DNA of 34,283 nucleotides from Hypsibius dujardini (taxonomy: Eukaryota; Tardigrada; Eutardigrada; Parachela; Hypsibiidae): NCBI GenBank assembly GCA_001579985.1, contig LRSR01010756.1:1-34283 (forward strand). Reading direction: 5' to 3'. Position 1 is the stretch's first letter. Each line of letters begins with the position of its first letter. The position numbers and the translations under genes are program-made. This document shows, piece by piece, positions 1 through 9,995 of the stretch. Below the pieces are notes generated by a model. That model was not told where the DNA came from. It did not search any database and was given only the letters and a program-made list of their open reading frames with translations.

Positions 1-176
1 ATTGCTCCGGAGCAGTTTCTTATGTTTTTCGCCAGCTTATTTGGTCGTGCGCTGTTTTCTTCAACTAAACTTAACAGTCTCGATTTAAAAAACTGCTTTG
101 ATTTTAAAATCGTTATTTTTTTATTTTGTGTTTTTTTAATAGTACGCAGCTATCTTGCTGCCGTAGCAAGCGAAAC

Positions 177-578
177 ATGGGCTTCGACTACCTCCGTGAA
201 CACGCCGTCCAGATTGCTCGCGAGCTGCAGTCCCTGAAAAACGCCCGCGACTACGACACGGAAACTAACATCACGACCATCGACCAACGACGCAAACACG
301 CGGTTTCCACGCTTGATATCGTCTTTCGGAAACGATTTCTGGCAATTCAAAAGAGCACCGTGCAAGGAGCCCCCGGTGAGGCCCCTGTCAACATGAACGT
401 TAACGGAGTAACAGCGGGAAGGAAGATAAATGTCAGTAATCGAACGCTGGACTCGCGAACGGGGAGCTCAAAGCAGACGTTGGAGCGACCCAGTGCGGTT
501 GAAGTTTTCCACATCGGAAGAAATGACCCGATGCGGAGCAGTGAACACGGCTCGATGAAGAGCACTACTTCTTTTTAA
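177..578 (+). CDS. possible small hydrophilic protein, 133 aa
   Basis: I do not recognise this protein. The ATG at 177 lies in a good initiation context (AAACATGG) and opens 133 codons ending at TAA. Just upstream, a T-rich stretch ends in AG at 141-142 and looks like a splice acceptor, so this may be the last exon of a gene that starts before or near the window edge. The N-terminal 60 residues (MGFDYLREHAVQIARELQ...) are charged and helix-prone; the rest is Ser/Thr/Arg-rich and probably disordered. There is no signal peptide, membrane segment or cysteine pattern. Codons in the first half are GC-rich at third positions, unlike the flanks, which supports coding. It could still be a chance reading frame. 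Confidence 0.45.
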   Translation: MGFDYLREHAVQIARELQSLKNARDYDTETNITTIDQRRKHAVSTLDIVFRKRFLAIQKSTVQGAPGEAPVNMNVNGVTAGRKINVSNRTLDSRTGSSKQTLERPSAVEVFHIGRNDPMRSSEHGSMKSTTSF

Positions 579-1464
579 AGATGTTCTATACTTCTTTTCA
601 AAGATGTCCTATGCGTTCTTTCGTTCTACAGCGTTTCGCGTTCTGCCTTCAATGTTCTCTTATTTTCTGGTAGATTAAAGAAATTAATTTACATTTGTTT
701 TCGCAATTTGGGGGAACATTTTTATATAAAGGTAAAGGCAGATAGGTAGACAGACAGACAAACAGACAGGAAGACAAAGAGACAAAGAGACAGAACGTAT
801 TGTTTCTGATAGCCCAATCTCAAGTTCTATTGTTTCGTTGCCCCTGCGACATTCGCCACCGTGAGGTTGTAAGCATCGCCTAGGTGCTACGATGTAGCAG
901 CGAACAGGGTAGATTGAATCTCCAGACTTCTTTCGCGGTTCATCCCAACCGGTGCCGGTAAGCCGTTTTGCCACCAAATTAATACATGTTGATAGCCATG
1001 CAATTATGTGTATTGCTAAAGCAGATATGCTCAGTCTATTGCGGCGGAATGTGCAAAAATCACCTGCAGGCGGCAGCTGAATTTATTAAGCCAAAGTAAA
1101 AGTTAAATTGTCAGGGTAGCAGCAGTTAAGCTCAACTTCAAGCTCGGTAAACACCCAATCTATGCCCCATTCATAACTTTCATGAAGTTCAGAAGCCCAA
1201 CGAACTGCTTGCGACACGTCAGACTTCCGGTGGTAACGAAGGACAACTGTGTGGCCTCCGACAGCTCGGGCCGGTAATCCGACGCGAGGAACCCCTTTGC
1301 ACCGCAAGTGATGGTTGTCGGTTTTGCACCCTTCTGACTACGACTGACCTCGGATATTTTCGCCAGAATCCACGTGTGCGCAACGTACATCATGGTCCGG
1401 CACTTGATGGCAACCTCCGCCACCAGGACGTCACTCTACCTCGAAGACAGTATCGGAAAGGTCA
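579..1464. other. intergenic, with short CAGA-type simple repeat
   Basis: No gene recognised. Positions 738-793 hold an imperfect GACA/CAGA repeat. Open frames on the minus strand between 684 and 1423 have no recognisable domain. The ones at 1086-1423 could be 3' exons of the leucine-rich-repeat gene upstream on that strand, but I found no convincing splice sites. Confidence 0.4.
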
Positions 1465-1983
1465 CTATTCCGTTACCGGTAACCTTAGTAACCATAGTAA
1501 CATTAGTAACATTAGTAAAAAATCCAATAGGCAGAAGCCGCTGAAATCGAATTTTTGAATGTGAATGAGATTCACCCTCGCAAGTGTCAGCTTACGAATG
1601 TAATTGTTTTTGCTCAAGAGCTTGTTCAACGGAAAAGGAATCGTTTCTTGCACCGCTGTCCTCTCCGCGGACATGTACACCTCCCATAGCCACCATCTAA
1701 CAGGAAAGGGGACGAAGCTACCCGAAAACGTAAACGTGTATGCGGTTAAACACAGGATTTCAATGTTTTCAGGGAGCCGAGTAACGTCGAAATTGTTAGA
1801 GAGGTCGATTGGTGCTCCGTTGCATGACACATGGGTGGCTGTACCATTGCCTGCTGCATTGCTAATTTTATTTTTACGGCAGGACGGACCGTCGCCGTGG
1901 GGTAGACCGTCGCCGGCGATCCCCGTGATGAAGAGCAGGGACAACAATACGCTGGTAACGAGAATCGAGATGAAGCCGGACAT
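1465..1983 (-). CDS. secreted or membrane-anchored leucine-rich-repeat protein, 172 aa as read
   Basis: The ATG at 1983 starts a clear signal peptide (MSGFISILVTSVLLSLLFI), followed by an LRR N-terminal-cap-like stretch: a cysteine, then V-S-C-N-G, then IDLSNNFDVTRLPENIEIL, which resembles the first repeat of extracellular LRR proteins. A second repeat, IRKLTLARVNLIHIQKFDF, follows after about 60 residues. The frame then runs through a 9-bp tandem repeat into a leucine/methionine-rich helix (FCLLDFLLMLLMLLWLLRLP) and stops. That tail could be a membrane anchor, or intronic sequence read by mistake; in the second case the gene continues below 1465. Extracellular LRR proteins usually have more than two repeats, so I regard this as partial or degenerate. 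The frame is open upstream to 2184, but the signal peptide fixes the start. Confidence 0.5.
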   Translation of the reverse strand: MSGFISILVTSVLLSLLFITGIAGDGLPHGDGPSCRKNKISNAAGNGTATHVSCNGAPIDLSNNFDVTRLPENIEILCLTAYTFTFSGSFVPFPVRWWLWEVYMSAERTAVQETIPFPLNKLLSKNNYIRKLTLARVNLIHIQKFDFSGFCLLDFLLMLLMLLWLLRLPVTE

Positions 1984-2106
1984 TCTCTCTCGAGTTGGAG
2001 CAGCGTTACGGTAAAAATTGATCAGCAGTACATGCACATGTATGTATTTTAAACGACTATATGCTGCCGCAGAAATGGCGAGGCGATGTACACAGGTGGC
2101 GGTAAT

Positions 2107-2173
2107 CCTGTCGGGACCGAGTTCGAGCCACGGCGCCAAAAATATCAGGTGGCTTGAACTCGGTCCGGACAAG
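2107..2173. repeat. inverted repeat, 25-nt arms, 17-nt loop
   Basis: Arms 2107-2131 and 2149-2173 match at 22 of 25 positions when one is reverse-complemented (core GGACCGAGTTC / GAACTCGGTCC). The loop at 2132-2148 is A-rich. It lies about 125 bp upstream of the LRR-gene ATG. It could be a small foldback element remnant or a transcript hairpin; function unknown. Confidence 0.6.
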
Positions 2174-2183
2174 CTTGCTTTCA

Positions 2184-3389
2184 CATGTGCAAGTAACTGC
2201 CTTGTCCGGCAAATTTACTAGCTCCTCGGTAATCATGACTGACATTATTGAAGGGTTTGTGCTACTTTACTTGAAAGAAGCACGTAATTGCAGATGACGT
2301 ACAAATATATGTCTATACGCGTCAGCAGACCTTGCCTGAAGTCTGTTCTCAGGTTAATTTCGTACATCTCTTTGGAAATCAAATCATCACGCACGGGAAA
2401 CTTAAAACCACGTTTTTCCACGGGCCACAGGGTATGCGAGGCTTGTACCTCTCGAACAAGCGTAGAGGGAGGCACTGGAGCGTCTACCCCTTCACCAAAT
2501 TTATTCGAAAGGTGGCCAGGGGGCATCCAAAAGTTTTAATAAGATTGGGGAGTTGCAGGAGGGGAGGGGTTATTATTTAAACCAGTAAGATGGAGACAAA
2601 CCATGTCTGCCCCCTCAAATGGGGGCAACGCCCATTTGAATTCAAAAAGGAGTTGACCTCAACTCTCCCTCCATCCACCCACCACAAGTGCCTCTCAAAT
2701 GCCCTTCAAACGCCAGTTGCATCTGATTCCGAACTCCAATTAACGCTCACAGGTATTCAATGGGCAAGGGCAGACGACAATACTCTGAACTGGGAGATGA
2801 AGACAAGTGTCCGAACTTCGATGAGAAAGTCATGTCACGCGTTTACTTCAGAAATTGTATAGCATTTTTAATACGTAAGAAATTGGGAGGCCAAGATCTT
2901 ACGGTATTGACCTCGAATCATGTTAATGTATATTTTTATGCGTTGAATAGGGAGTAATGTTAACCAGAACAAGGCACACACTTGACAGCAAAAAAACAAG
3001 CGAAGCAACCGTTGAAGACTTAAAACTCAGGAGGTTTCATCCGTCCCGCGAGAATAGATATTAGAGATGAGCAAAATAGCAGCAAAAGCATTTCTGGTGG
3101 TGTTCTTTACTACTACTTTAATGTTGCATAACAGCAGCTCTTTGTACTTCGGTTTAGTTAGCGATCCTTCAGCCACTTGTTAGAGATGAATTCTTTTCCT
3201 TCCGCATCTTAGGTCTAGTGAGTTTCAAAAGCCCGTGAGAACGTCGAACGAATATTGTCCTTCCAACTTGGCCAAGTCGCCGACTTTCGTGTTAGGCAAA
3301 CTGTTTCTTAAACCTTGTTTGAGCTTAGGACCTATTATTGAAAATATTAAAATAATTTCTCTCATAAATATCCATAGAAATTTGAAAAA
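2184..3389. other. intergenic
   Basis: About 1.2 kb without a recognisable gene. Overlapping open frames at 2245-2540 on both strands have no known motif. The G-rich and C-rich stretches around 2550-2700 are low complexity. Confidence 0.4.
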
Positions 3390-6297
3390 CTACTTCGCTT
3401 TAATCAAAGCTACAAGAGCAGCTTCGGCCGCTGAAATGGCTGGCTCAGTTGATCGCTTGGAGAGGAAGAACGCGGCCTTGTTCAAAATTGCCTGCCAAAT
3501 GTTCTTTTGATCGGGAAACTTTTCGGCGATGTAGGTCATCACTAACAAAGTAGCCAGTACAGCGTCGTCCACCTTCAGATCCTTGTTGATCGCATCAGCC
3601 GCTTCGGCCAACGAAACTTTGGTGATGGCCTCCACGGCGGCCGAAAAGTACCAGCTTCCGTCCCACTGCTGAAGATCCAACAGTACATTTAACGGTGTTT
3701 GTGGCGGCCTTTCAGCTTCTCCGTCGACAAAGTCCGCGCCCAGACAGCCGGTCTTTTTCACAAAGTTCGTTTCAAACATTTCCGAAATTTTGCCTCTGGA
3801 CAAAATCTTTGACGGGCCACCTTTTTTGCCATTGCCACTAAGCGGCTTACTCGGCCGAACCTTTTGTAACGGAACTTCCCGCAACTCCATCGTCGTGGAC
3901 GCCTGCTTTCTTTCCTGTTCATTTTTCGTCTTCACGGCCACTAGGGAGACGTACTTTGACATCACCCCGTATTCTAACGAAATCTTCGTAATTTCCTCTT
4001 CCAGACTAATCATCATCCCGACCGTCTTCCCGTCCGTCTTCGCGTCTGTCGTTTCCACCGCCATCCCGTCTGTCGTTCCCACCGTCCCCTGGGTCTTGAC
4101 AGTTGGAGAACCTCGATTTTGAAGCGACCCTGCAAGTCCAAAACTTGCAGGCGAGGTTTCCAGTTCCCTGATTAATGCTCGTCCAGCCAGCTTGAAAACA
4201 TAAGGGTTCTCGGCGACCTTAACTGACTTAACGCCCAGTACGCTTTCCGTTTGCAAGTCACCAATGCGCAACACAACCTTTGGGGAGGTTTCCACTGTCG
4301 GGTCCAACTCAAACACGGTGAAAGACAATTGTCGGTCTCCGTAAAAAACAGGCGGCAAAGCTGTCGGCTGTGATTGGACGGTTTTCACGCCAGACCACGT
4401 GACCGTCGCATCAGTCACTGCTGGCTGCAGAGCTCTATTCAAATGCCGACCAATTTTATCTTCTAGCACCTCGCCTTGTTTAATGAACTCGGCTTTTCCA
4501 TTTCCGGCCATGGCAATACCGTTGACGAGAGATCGACTGGGACTTTGACCCAACCCGAAGGAGAATACTCGGGTGTTGTTGGCGTTCTTTCGGATTAGTT
4601 CAATGACGGATTCGGTGTTGGAGACTTGGCCGTCTGTTAAAATAAACAGCTGGCGACTGAATCCGGCTTTTGGAAGAGTAGCGTAAATAGCCTGAAGGGG
4701 TGCGAGAATTTCGGTGCCACCAAGGTTGGCCTGGGTATCTTCCGCATAATCCTTGGCCTTGTTGAACGAATCGGCGGAGTAGTGTTGACTTAAGTCGAAG
4801 AGTGACTCGAATGTACTTCCGAAGCGGTAGAAGTTGAAGTAACACCCTTCCGGGATACTCCGAAGGAACAGCTGCATGGCACGTGTAGCGTCTTGGATTT
4901 TATTTTCACCTTCCATTGAGCCTGAAAAATGATTGATAAAACTAAAAGTATTAACTGAAGTCAAACGAAAACGTTAATGCAAAATTCTCTTTTTCACAAT
5001 TGTGTTTATCAAACTAAAGTGTTAAGTTTTGCAGAATTTAGTTATGATTCTGGGTTTTATGTTTTTCGAAATCAGGACAAAATTGTTCTGAATGAGAAAC
5101 GTAATATTATTAAGCTAAACCGTATTGTTTTTAGCTAAAATTATGTTCTATTAGAATAACAAGACCAGAGGCTACATAAATTTTTTGTAAAATTACGTAA
5201 AAGCTGTTGCTTTCCGGTTAAAATACAGTAGTCACTGACTGTCTTTTCCACTTTTGCCATATCTAATCTTCACGTGTTCTCGTCACAAACCTGAACAATC
5301 CACCAGAAATATTAGCTCGGTGTTGACGACTTTCTTCGCTTCCGCAGTGGCCCTTGGAATGAATGCATACATGGCGGCGTATTTGTCCTGCCCGATGCGT
5401 TCAATTTCCACGTGATGTTCCGGGTTGCTTTTCACCTCGATTTCGATTACTAAATCACGGTCTAGTAGTTGTTGGTTCGCCCCAAATGCAACGGACACGG
5501 TCTGCGGACCGAGCAAAGTAACCGCCAAAGGATGAGTAGGTGACGTCACCGAGCTAATGACACTGATCTGGGAACAAAAAAATGGAGTTTGTTGAAAAAA
5601 AGCTACATCAAATTTAATTGAGTTAGAGAAACTTAAAACAGATATTGAAATGTAAGTAAATCAATAAAATGAAACTAAAGGAGGTACAAATTTAATTATC
5701 GAAACTACAGTATACACTAACCGCTTGGATCGTTCCACTCAAGGTGGCGAAGTAAGGCACGGTCGACTGGTATGTCTCCGGAGGTACCACACCGGTCGAT
5801 AAAGTACTCGAATTGGGTTTGTATCGCGGAGAAAGCGACATCGGAATGGTCAACCGCATTTGGGTTTCCGTGACCGACTCCAGGGTTAAAACATAAGAAA
5901 TCGAAACGATACATTCTTTCCCCGGTGGAAGACGTCCGACGCTGAGGACAAATGTGTCATCGCTCCAACTGCTCTGATCAAGGAGGTAAGCTCCATAACC
6001 TTGTGCTATGGCCGCGGAATACGTCTGAAAGGCTTCGTCTTTTTTCCTGAAGTGGCTGACGAGAGTTCGGTCCTCGATTGTAACGGTGAAGCCGATGATG
6101 GCGGCTTGATCGTTGATGGGGAATCCGTAGACACATTCCAGATCGTTGGTTTCGGCATTCTTGTAGGTTTGGTTGATGCTGATCCTGGCCGCAAAGGAGG
6201 TGATATCCACGTCGTAATGGACGGCGGTTAGCGGCACTGTTGCGTGGGTTTCTGTCACGAACAGACCGCACAATCCGTCTGTTTTATTCATTACCAT
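3390..6297 (-). CDS. VWA5A-like protein (VIT + von Willebrand A domains), 794 aa
   Basis: Three exons: 6297-5722, 5567-5291 and 4921-3390. Introns are 154 and 369 bp with GT-AG ends, and the joined frame is 795 codons. Exon 1 encodes a VIT domain (residues about 10-140). The vWA domain spans residues about 277-450. The second splice falls inside the MIDAS motif: D282-C-S284-G-S286-M, with the glycine codon shared between exons 2 and 3. The other metal ligands are visible as T354 (GGTE) and D381 (LTDG), so the site looks functional. The C-terminus has the helical ending of VWA5A relatives (QQWDGSWYF; residues about 680-794). A Thr/Lys-rich linker lies near residues 565-590. Length fits human VWA5A (about 790 aa). 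No signal peptide, so cytoplasmic; protein-protein interaction is the usual proposal for the family. Confidence 0.93.
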
Positions 6298-6393
6298 TTT
6301 GGGGTGAAAAACGAATGATGGCGTAAAGTGAGATCGTACTAAAAATTAACAGAATCGGTTCTGTGACTGGCTCTAAAGGCCTGTGGGTTATGC

Positions 6394-6405
6394 AGTCTTT
6401 ATATA
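6394..6405 (-). promoter_or_regulatory. TATA box of the VWA5A-like gene
   Basis: The minus strand reads TATATAAAGACT, about 100 bp upstream of the ATG at 6297. The next 70 or so bases would be the 5' leader. The string TATAAAGACT recurs in the promoter of the secreted-protein gene at 8672-8681. Confidence 0.6.
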
Positions 6406-7618
6406 GTCGCTTTGCAAACGTGATGCGATAAATAAGGGATGTCATATCCTATCTGTATTTGCTGTGTCATGTGACTCATTATATTTGTTTACATTTTGCG
6501 CATGCTGTAACAAGGTTTTGGAGATCACTCGCTTTTTGTCAGTATCGGTACATTACAGTTAAAAATTACCTCAATCAACGGTGCTACAACAAGAATTGCG
6601 TATCGATGCTTTTGAAATCGCTCGTAACGTAGTTTGCCTTCTTTTGGATGTAATACGACCGTGCCCGCCCAAGTTGCAGCTCTTACTCCCATGAAACATT
6701 AAAGCCTATCTATTTTGAGATTATCTTAAAGATACCGAGAGTTATATTGGTCGTCAGTAACATACATACCCTTCCCGGCTCGGTTTTTACGATTGCACTG
6801 TACCCCGTTATGCAAGGAGTGATTTGTTTGTTTGGCGCGCGTGTTTGTAAAGCATCATTGTCAAAATAAAATAGAATATTGTTTTGTGAAAGATAAAAAA
6901 GCAGAAGCAGTGTCCTTTTTTCTTAAAGATGATACACAAAAAATATTCAGATTGACAACCAACATTTTTTACGGATAAATTGCTGATGGTGTGTTATTAA
7001 ATCTTCGCAAGATTTACTAACCCATCGTCAGCGCTTTGTGTGTGAACTTTTCTTGATATCTTAATGCCTCTGGCTTCTGCTGTCACACATTGTCATATTT
7101 TAACCCGCGCTGCTGCTACCAAATGCATCTGTTGCTAACAGCTTGTAAAAAAACTACTTTTCTTACCCCCCGTTTTGATTGTCGCAACAGTCTACATTTT
7201 AAGGTTTCACTTTGTATGTATTTGGGAATAAGGTTTGTTTGAAGTTCTCTCTCCTCTTTCGTCACTTTCTTAATACATAATCTGCGAAGGCAGGGAAACG
7301 TACTTCGAATTTGTGGTATGACGCTTCCTTCATTTACGTGGACCTTGGACTGTAAGCGTTGCAGTCCCAACGCCGGCTGAAATGTTGTCTTTGATCAGAC
7401 GCTACCTTCTCATTTAGCTCTTCAAGGGAGCACTACATGAGCTTCAGGAAAGGGTAGAAGCCCAGGAACTCACTGAAACTGCCATTGTACCTGTTTCTGT
7501 CTGATACTTATATAGAACAGGGAGTAAGCAAATCCACTTGCTACTAGGAGTGTTCAAGCAGATATGACAAACACGTATGTTTGGGAAAATTGGGAAAGAA
7601 ACTTTTAAAGTACACTTA
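6406..7618. other. intergenic
   Basis: AT-rich spacer between the VWA5A-like promoter and the 3' end of the next minus-strand gene. Open frames at 7116-7370 and 7444-7644 (minus) are basic and featureless, and I do not support them as genes. Confidence 0.4.
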
Positions 7619-7624
7619 TTTATT
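7619..7624 (-). terminator. polyadenylation signal AATAAA
   Basis: AATAAA on the minus strand, 11 nt past the stop codon of the secreted-protein gene, in the right place to end its transcript. Confidence 0.5.
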
Positions 7625-7634
7625 GGTATGGAAT

Positions 7635-8609
7635 TTAGAACCACAAAGTTGCAGTATCTGATTCCGGTATCAAGTCAATGGCACCATTGTTATCCACAAG
7701 CGCGTGTGTGAAGTCTTTTGGACAGTTTAGTTTCACTCGCCCAACCGAGTCACAGCGAAGCGGATGACCCGGAAAGTCTCCACGTAAGTGAGTGGGCATG
7801 CACTTGCATCGACCGAGAGGTTCACAATCCGAGCCTGGACCAATCAACATCCATTTCACGTTCAGCCGAAAGTCCACGAACCCTGATTCTAGAGATTCTG
7901 TACCTAGGAAAATCAACGTTGGATCCCAAAACACGCGATCAAACACCAAGAAATTGGAATTCGGTGAAGGACTCATCGCATTTCCGATGCAAATTATACC
8001 CTCCTCATAAGGGGCCAAGGTTGTTGGTCCCCATTTAACGCGCGTCTCTCGCAGTGTTTTGTGTCTGCACATTGTCCTATTTTCGACTTTGTTTATCACA
8101 GTCTCCGGACAAGAGTTTTGCTGCACCTGGTCGACACGGCTGCCCGCTAATGAAAGCCGTAGCTTGTTGGATATGTCCGTCATCTGTTGGATTTGGGATT
8201 CCGATTGGGATGAGTTTCTTGCGATCATGTTGCGGAGGATAGCCAACGCGATGGCGAGCCTTTGCTCTCTCAGCCATTGATCTCCCAGCTCTCGATCAAT
8301 ATCAGTCGTTATTCCGTTTAATCCAGCGGGGCTGTTTGGAGTTTTACCGTTGTTTGGCCCATCCTGTAACGCACAAGCGTGATTTGAAAAAATTAATAAG
8401 ATCAGTTAACAATGAATACATTGCAACCCAAAAGGTTAAATCAACAGGTTATAAGAAAGCGAGACTAATGGGAGATAAAGAAAATACGGGCACAGATAGA
8501 GTTGATATACAAATCAAAATTTATGAAAGATAGACGGATTTACCTGCGCGAAGGTCAGGCAGGAAAGGTGGACGACTGCTAAAAAAATCCACCAGAAAAT
8601 GTTGCTCAT
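7635..8609 (-). CDS. secreted eight-cysteine orphan protein, 264 aa
   Basis: Two exons: 8609-8544 (22 codons) and 8363-7635, joined in phase 0 across a 180-bp GT-AG intron. Exon 1 is almost exactly a signal peptide (MSNIFWWIFLAVVHLSCLTF, then AQ). The mature protein starts with a polar, Asn/Gln/Ser-rich helical region (residues about 25-100). After that comes a compact part with eight cysteines, all after residue 100, including a DCEPLGRCKCMP cluster and a C-terminal NCPKDFTH segment. An even cysteine number in a secreted protein suggests disulfides. I do not recognise the family; it may be lineage-specific. No catalytic motif is visible. The TATA box at 8676-8681 and the AATAAA at 7619-7624 frame a complete small transcription unit. 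Confidence 0.8.
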
Positions 8610-8671
8610 TTTTAATGAGAGTAAATCGTCTGGCGCAAAGAATGATGCCTCTCATTCAGACACTGAAACGT

Positions 8672-8681
8672 AGTCTTTATA
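8672..8681 (-). promoter_or_regulatory. TATA box of the secreted-protein gene
   Basis: The minus strand reads TATAAAGACT, 63-72 bp upstream of the ATG at 8609. An initiator-like TCATTC lies at 8645-8640, which leaves a very short leader. Confidence 0.6.
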
Positions 8682-8897
8682 TCCGATCCCGCAGCTGAGT
8701 GGTTCGTGTCACGGCTTGTTTCGCTCAAGTTTGGAACGTGGAAGTCATGTCTCCCCACGAGAACGTGACCACAAATGCAGACACACAAAAACCCATGTAT
8801 CGGATGAATGTAACACCATGACACAAATTGCTTTCCTCGACACATCGACACGGAGACACGAGGCGCTCAATTGTGGAACAAATACAAAACAGATCAA

Positions 8898-9216
8898 TAG
8901 AGAGTTTTCGCAAACGCTATATCGCACGGTATAGCGGTACAGTATAGAAAACTGTACCGATTTCTCTATACTGTGCAAATACAGCCATACCGTGGTACAA
9001 AAATCGGATTTCTGTACACACCAAATCAAACCAATCAACTCACTCCGTACTATACTAGTACACTACACTGTACTACACTATACTTGGTTTTCCATACTTG
9101 TGCCGCTAAATTGTATATAGTTTGCGAAACGCTAAAAATCCTTGCGGTATGTGTATACGTACAGTATGAAATTTTGTACTGTACTGAAACTCTGTACAGT
9201 TTGCGAAAACTCTCTA
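8898..9216. mobile_element. MITE, 315 bp, with perfect TIRs and TA target duplication
   Basis: The termini are perfect inverted repeats: GAGAGTTTTCGCAAAC at 8900-8915 and its reverse complement at 9199-9214. Each is flanked outside by TA (8898-8899, 9215-9216). TA duplication points to Tc1/mariner-type mobilisation. The interior is non-coding, rich in TAC/GTA steps, and contains smaller palindromes (around 8935-8960 and 9160-9200). No transposase is present, so it is non-autonomous. Perfect termini suggest a fairly recent insertion. Confidence 0.8.
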
Positions 9217-9590
9217 ATGATAACACTTCGTGTGTGGTGCGCTTGTGTGTTGCTGCACACGACTTCACGAGGAAATGGCGATTTGCTCTGGAATTCGTGA
9301 GCCGTTGGTGTGACTCACATACGATCTCACGATCAGTTGCACGTTGTGTCTTCGTGTCGTCGTGTTCGGAAAAGGACTCTGTCATGGCCTATATTGCTTA
9401 ATATGACAGTAGCTTTGGTCTACAATGAGTCATTCAAGGTTGAAATTCTGAGAGTTGAGTGGTTACGTGCCTTCAAGTCGCTTTCTATACGACGTATGAA
9501 TAATATGTGAGTCTTGGAAAATGTCCAGGCAAGCACAAGCCACAAAAGCCAACATACAGACTGACTGATAAGGAGACAGGCAAATGGACA

Positions 9591-9616
9591 AACAGACAGA
9601 CAGACAGACAGACAAA

Positions 9617-9692
<76 letters not shown>
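9591..9692. repeat. (CAGA)n microsatellite
   Basis: About 100 bp of CAGA tetranucleotide repeats with two short interruptions near 9613-9628. The long open frames on both strands here are repeat artefacts. Confidence 0.97.
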
Positions 9693-9995
9693 CTATCCAA
9701 CTATCTCCAGCCTTGACAACCACAGTTGCCTTGTTTTCCATTCAGGGATGATTTTTCAAAGTTGAGCAAATGTTTGTGTTGGAACCTGTATTATACCATT
9801 TTGGTCGATGCGCATCGTTTTTGTTTCTTTGAAAGCAGTTTAAAATTTAAGTCTTCTCAAAACAAAAGCGGATGGACTTCGGAAGTCCGAGAACCAGTCA
9901 TGAAGCAAATTGGGATGAATCTTGCATACTCTGGTGAAAGGATAAACTGGTTTGCAAGCAGTCTGGAATTGGCATGATGCTTCGCGTCTCTTCGA
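9693..9995. other. intergenic
   Basis: Spacer beyond the 3' end of the lesioned GPCR gene. The open frame on the plus strand at 9726-9977 has no recognisable feature. Confidence 0.4.

Noticed and set aside
684-977. Minus-strand frame with Arg/Cys-rich segment, a possible gene.
   Set aside because: Runs through a CAGA-type repeat, has no domain and no splice or promoter support.
2245-2526. Minus-strand 93-codon frame with a balanced composition.
   Set aside because: No recognisable motif and no splice link to the LRR gene downstream on the same strand.
9420-9741. Long overlapping frames of repeated Cys/Leu/Ser/Val or Thr/Asp/Arg/Gln.
   Set aside because: They are translations of the CAGA microsatellite.
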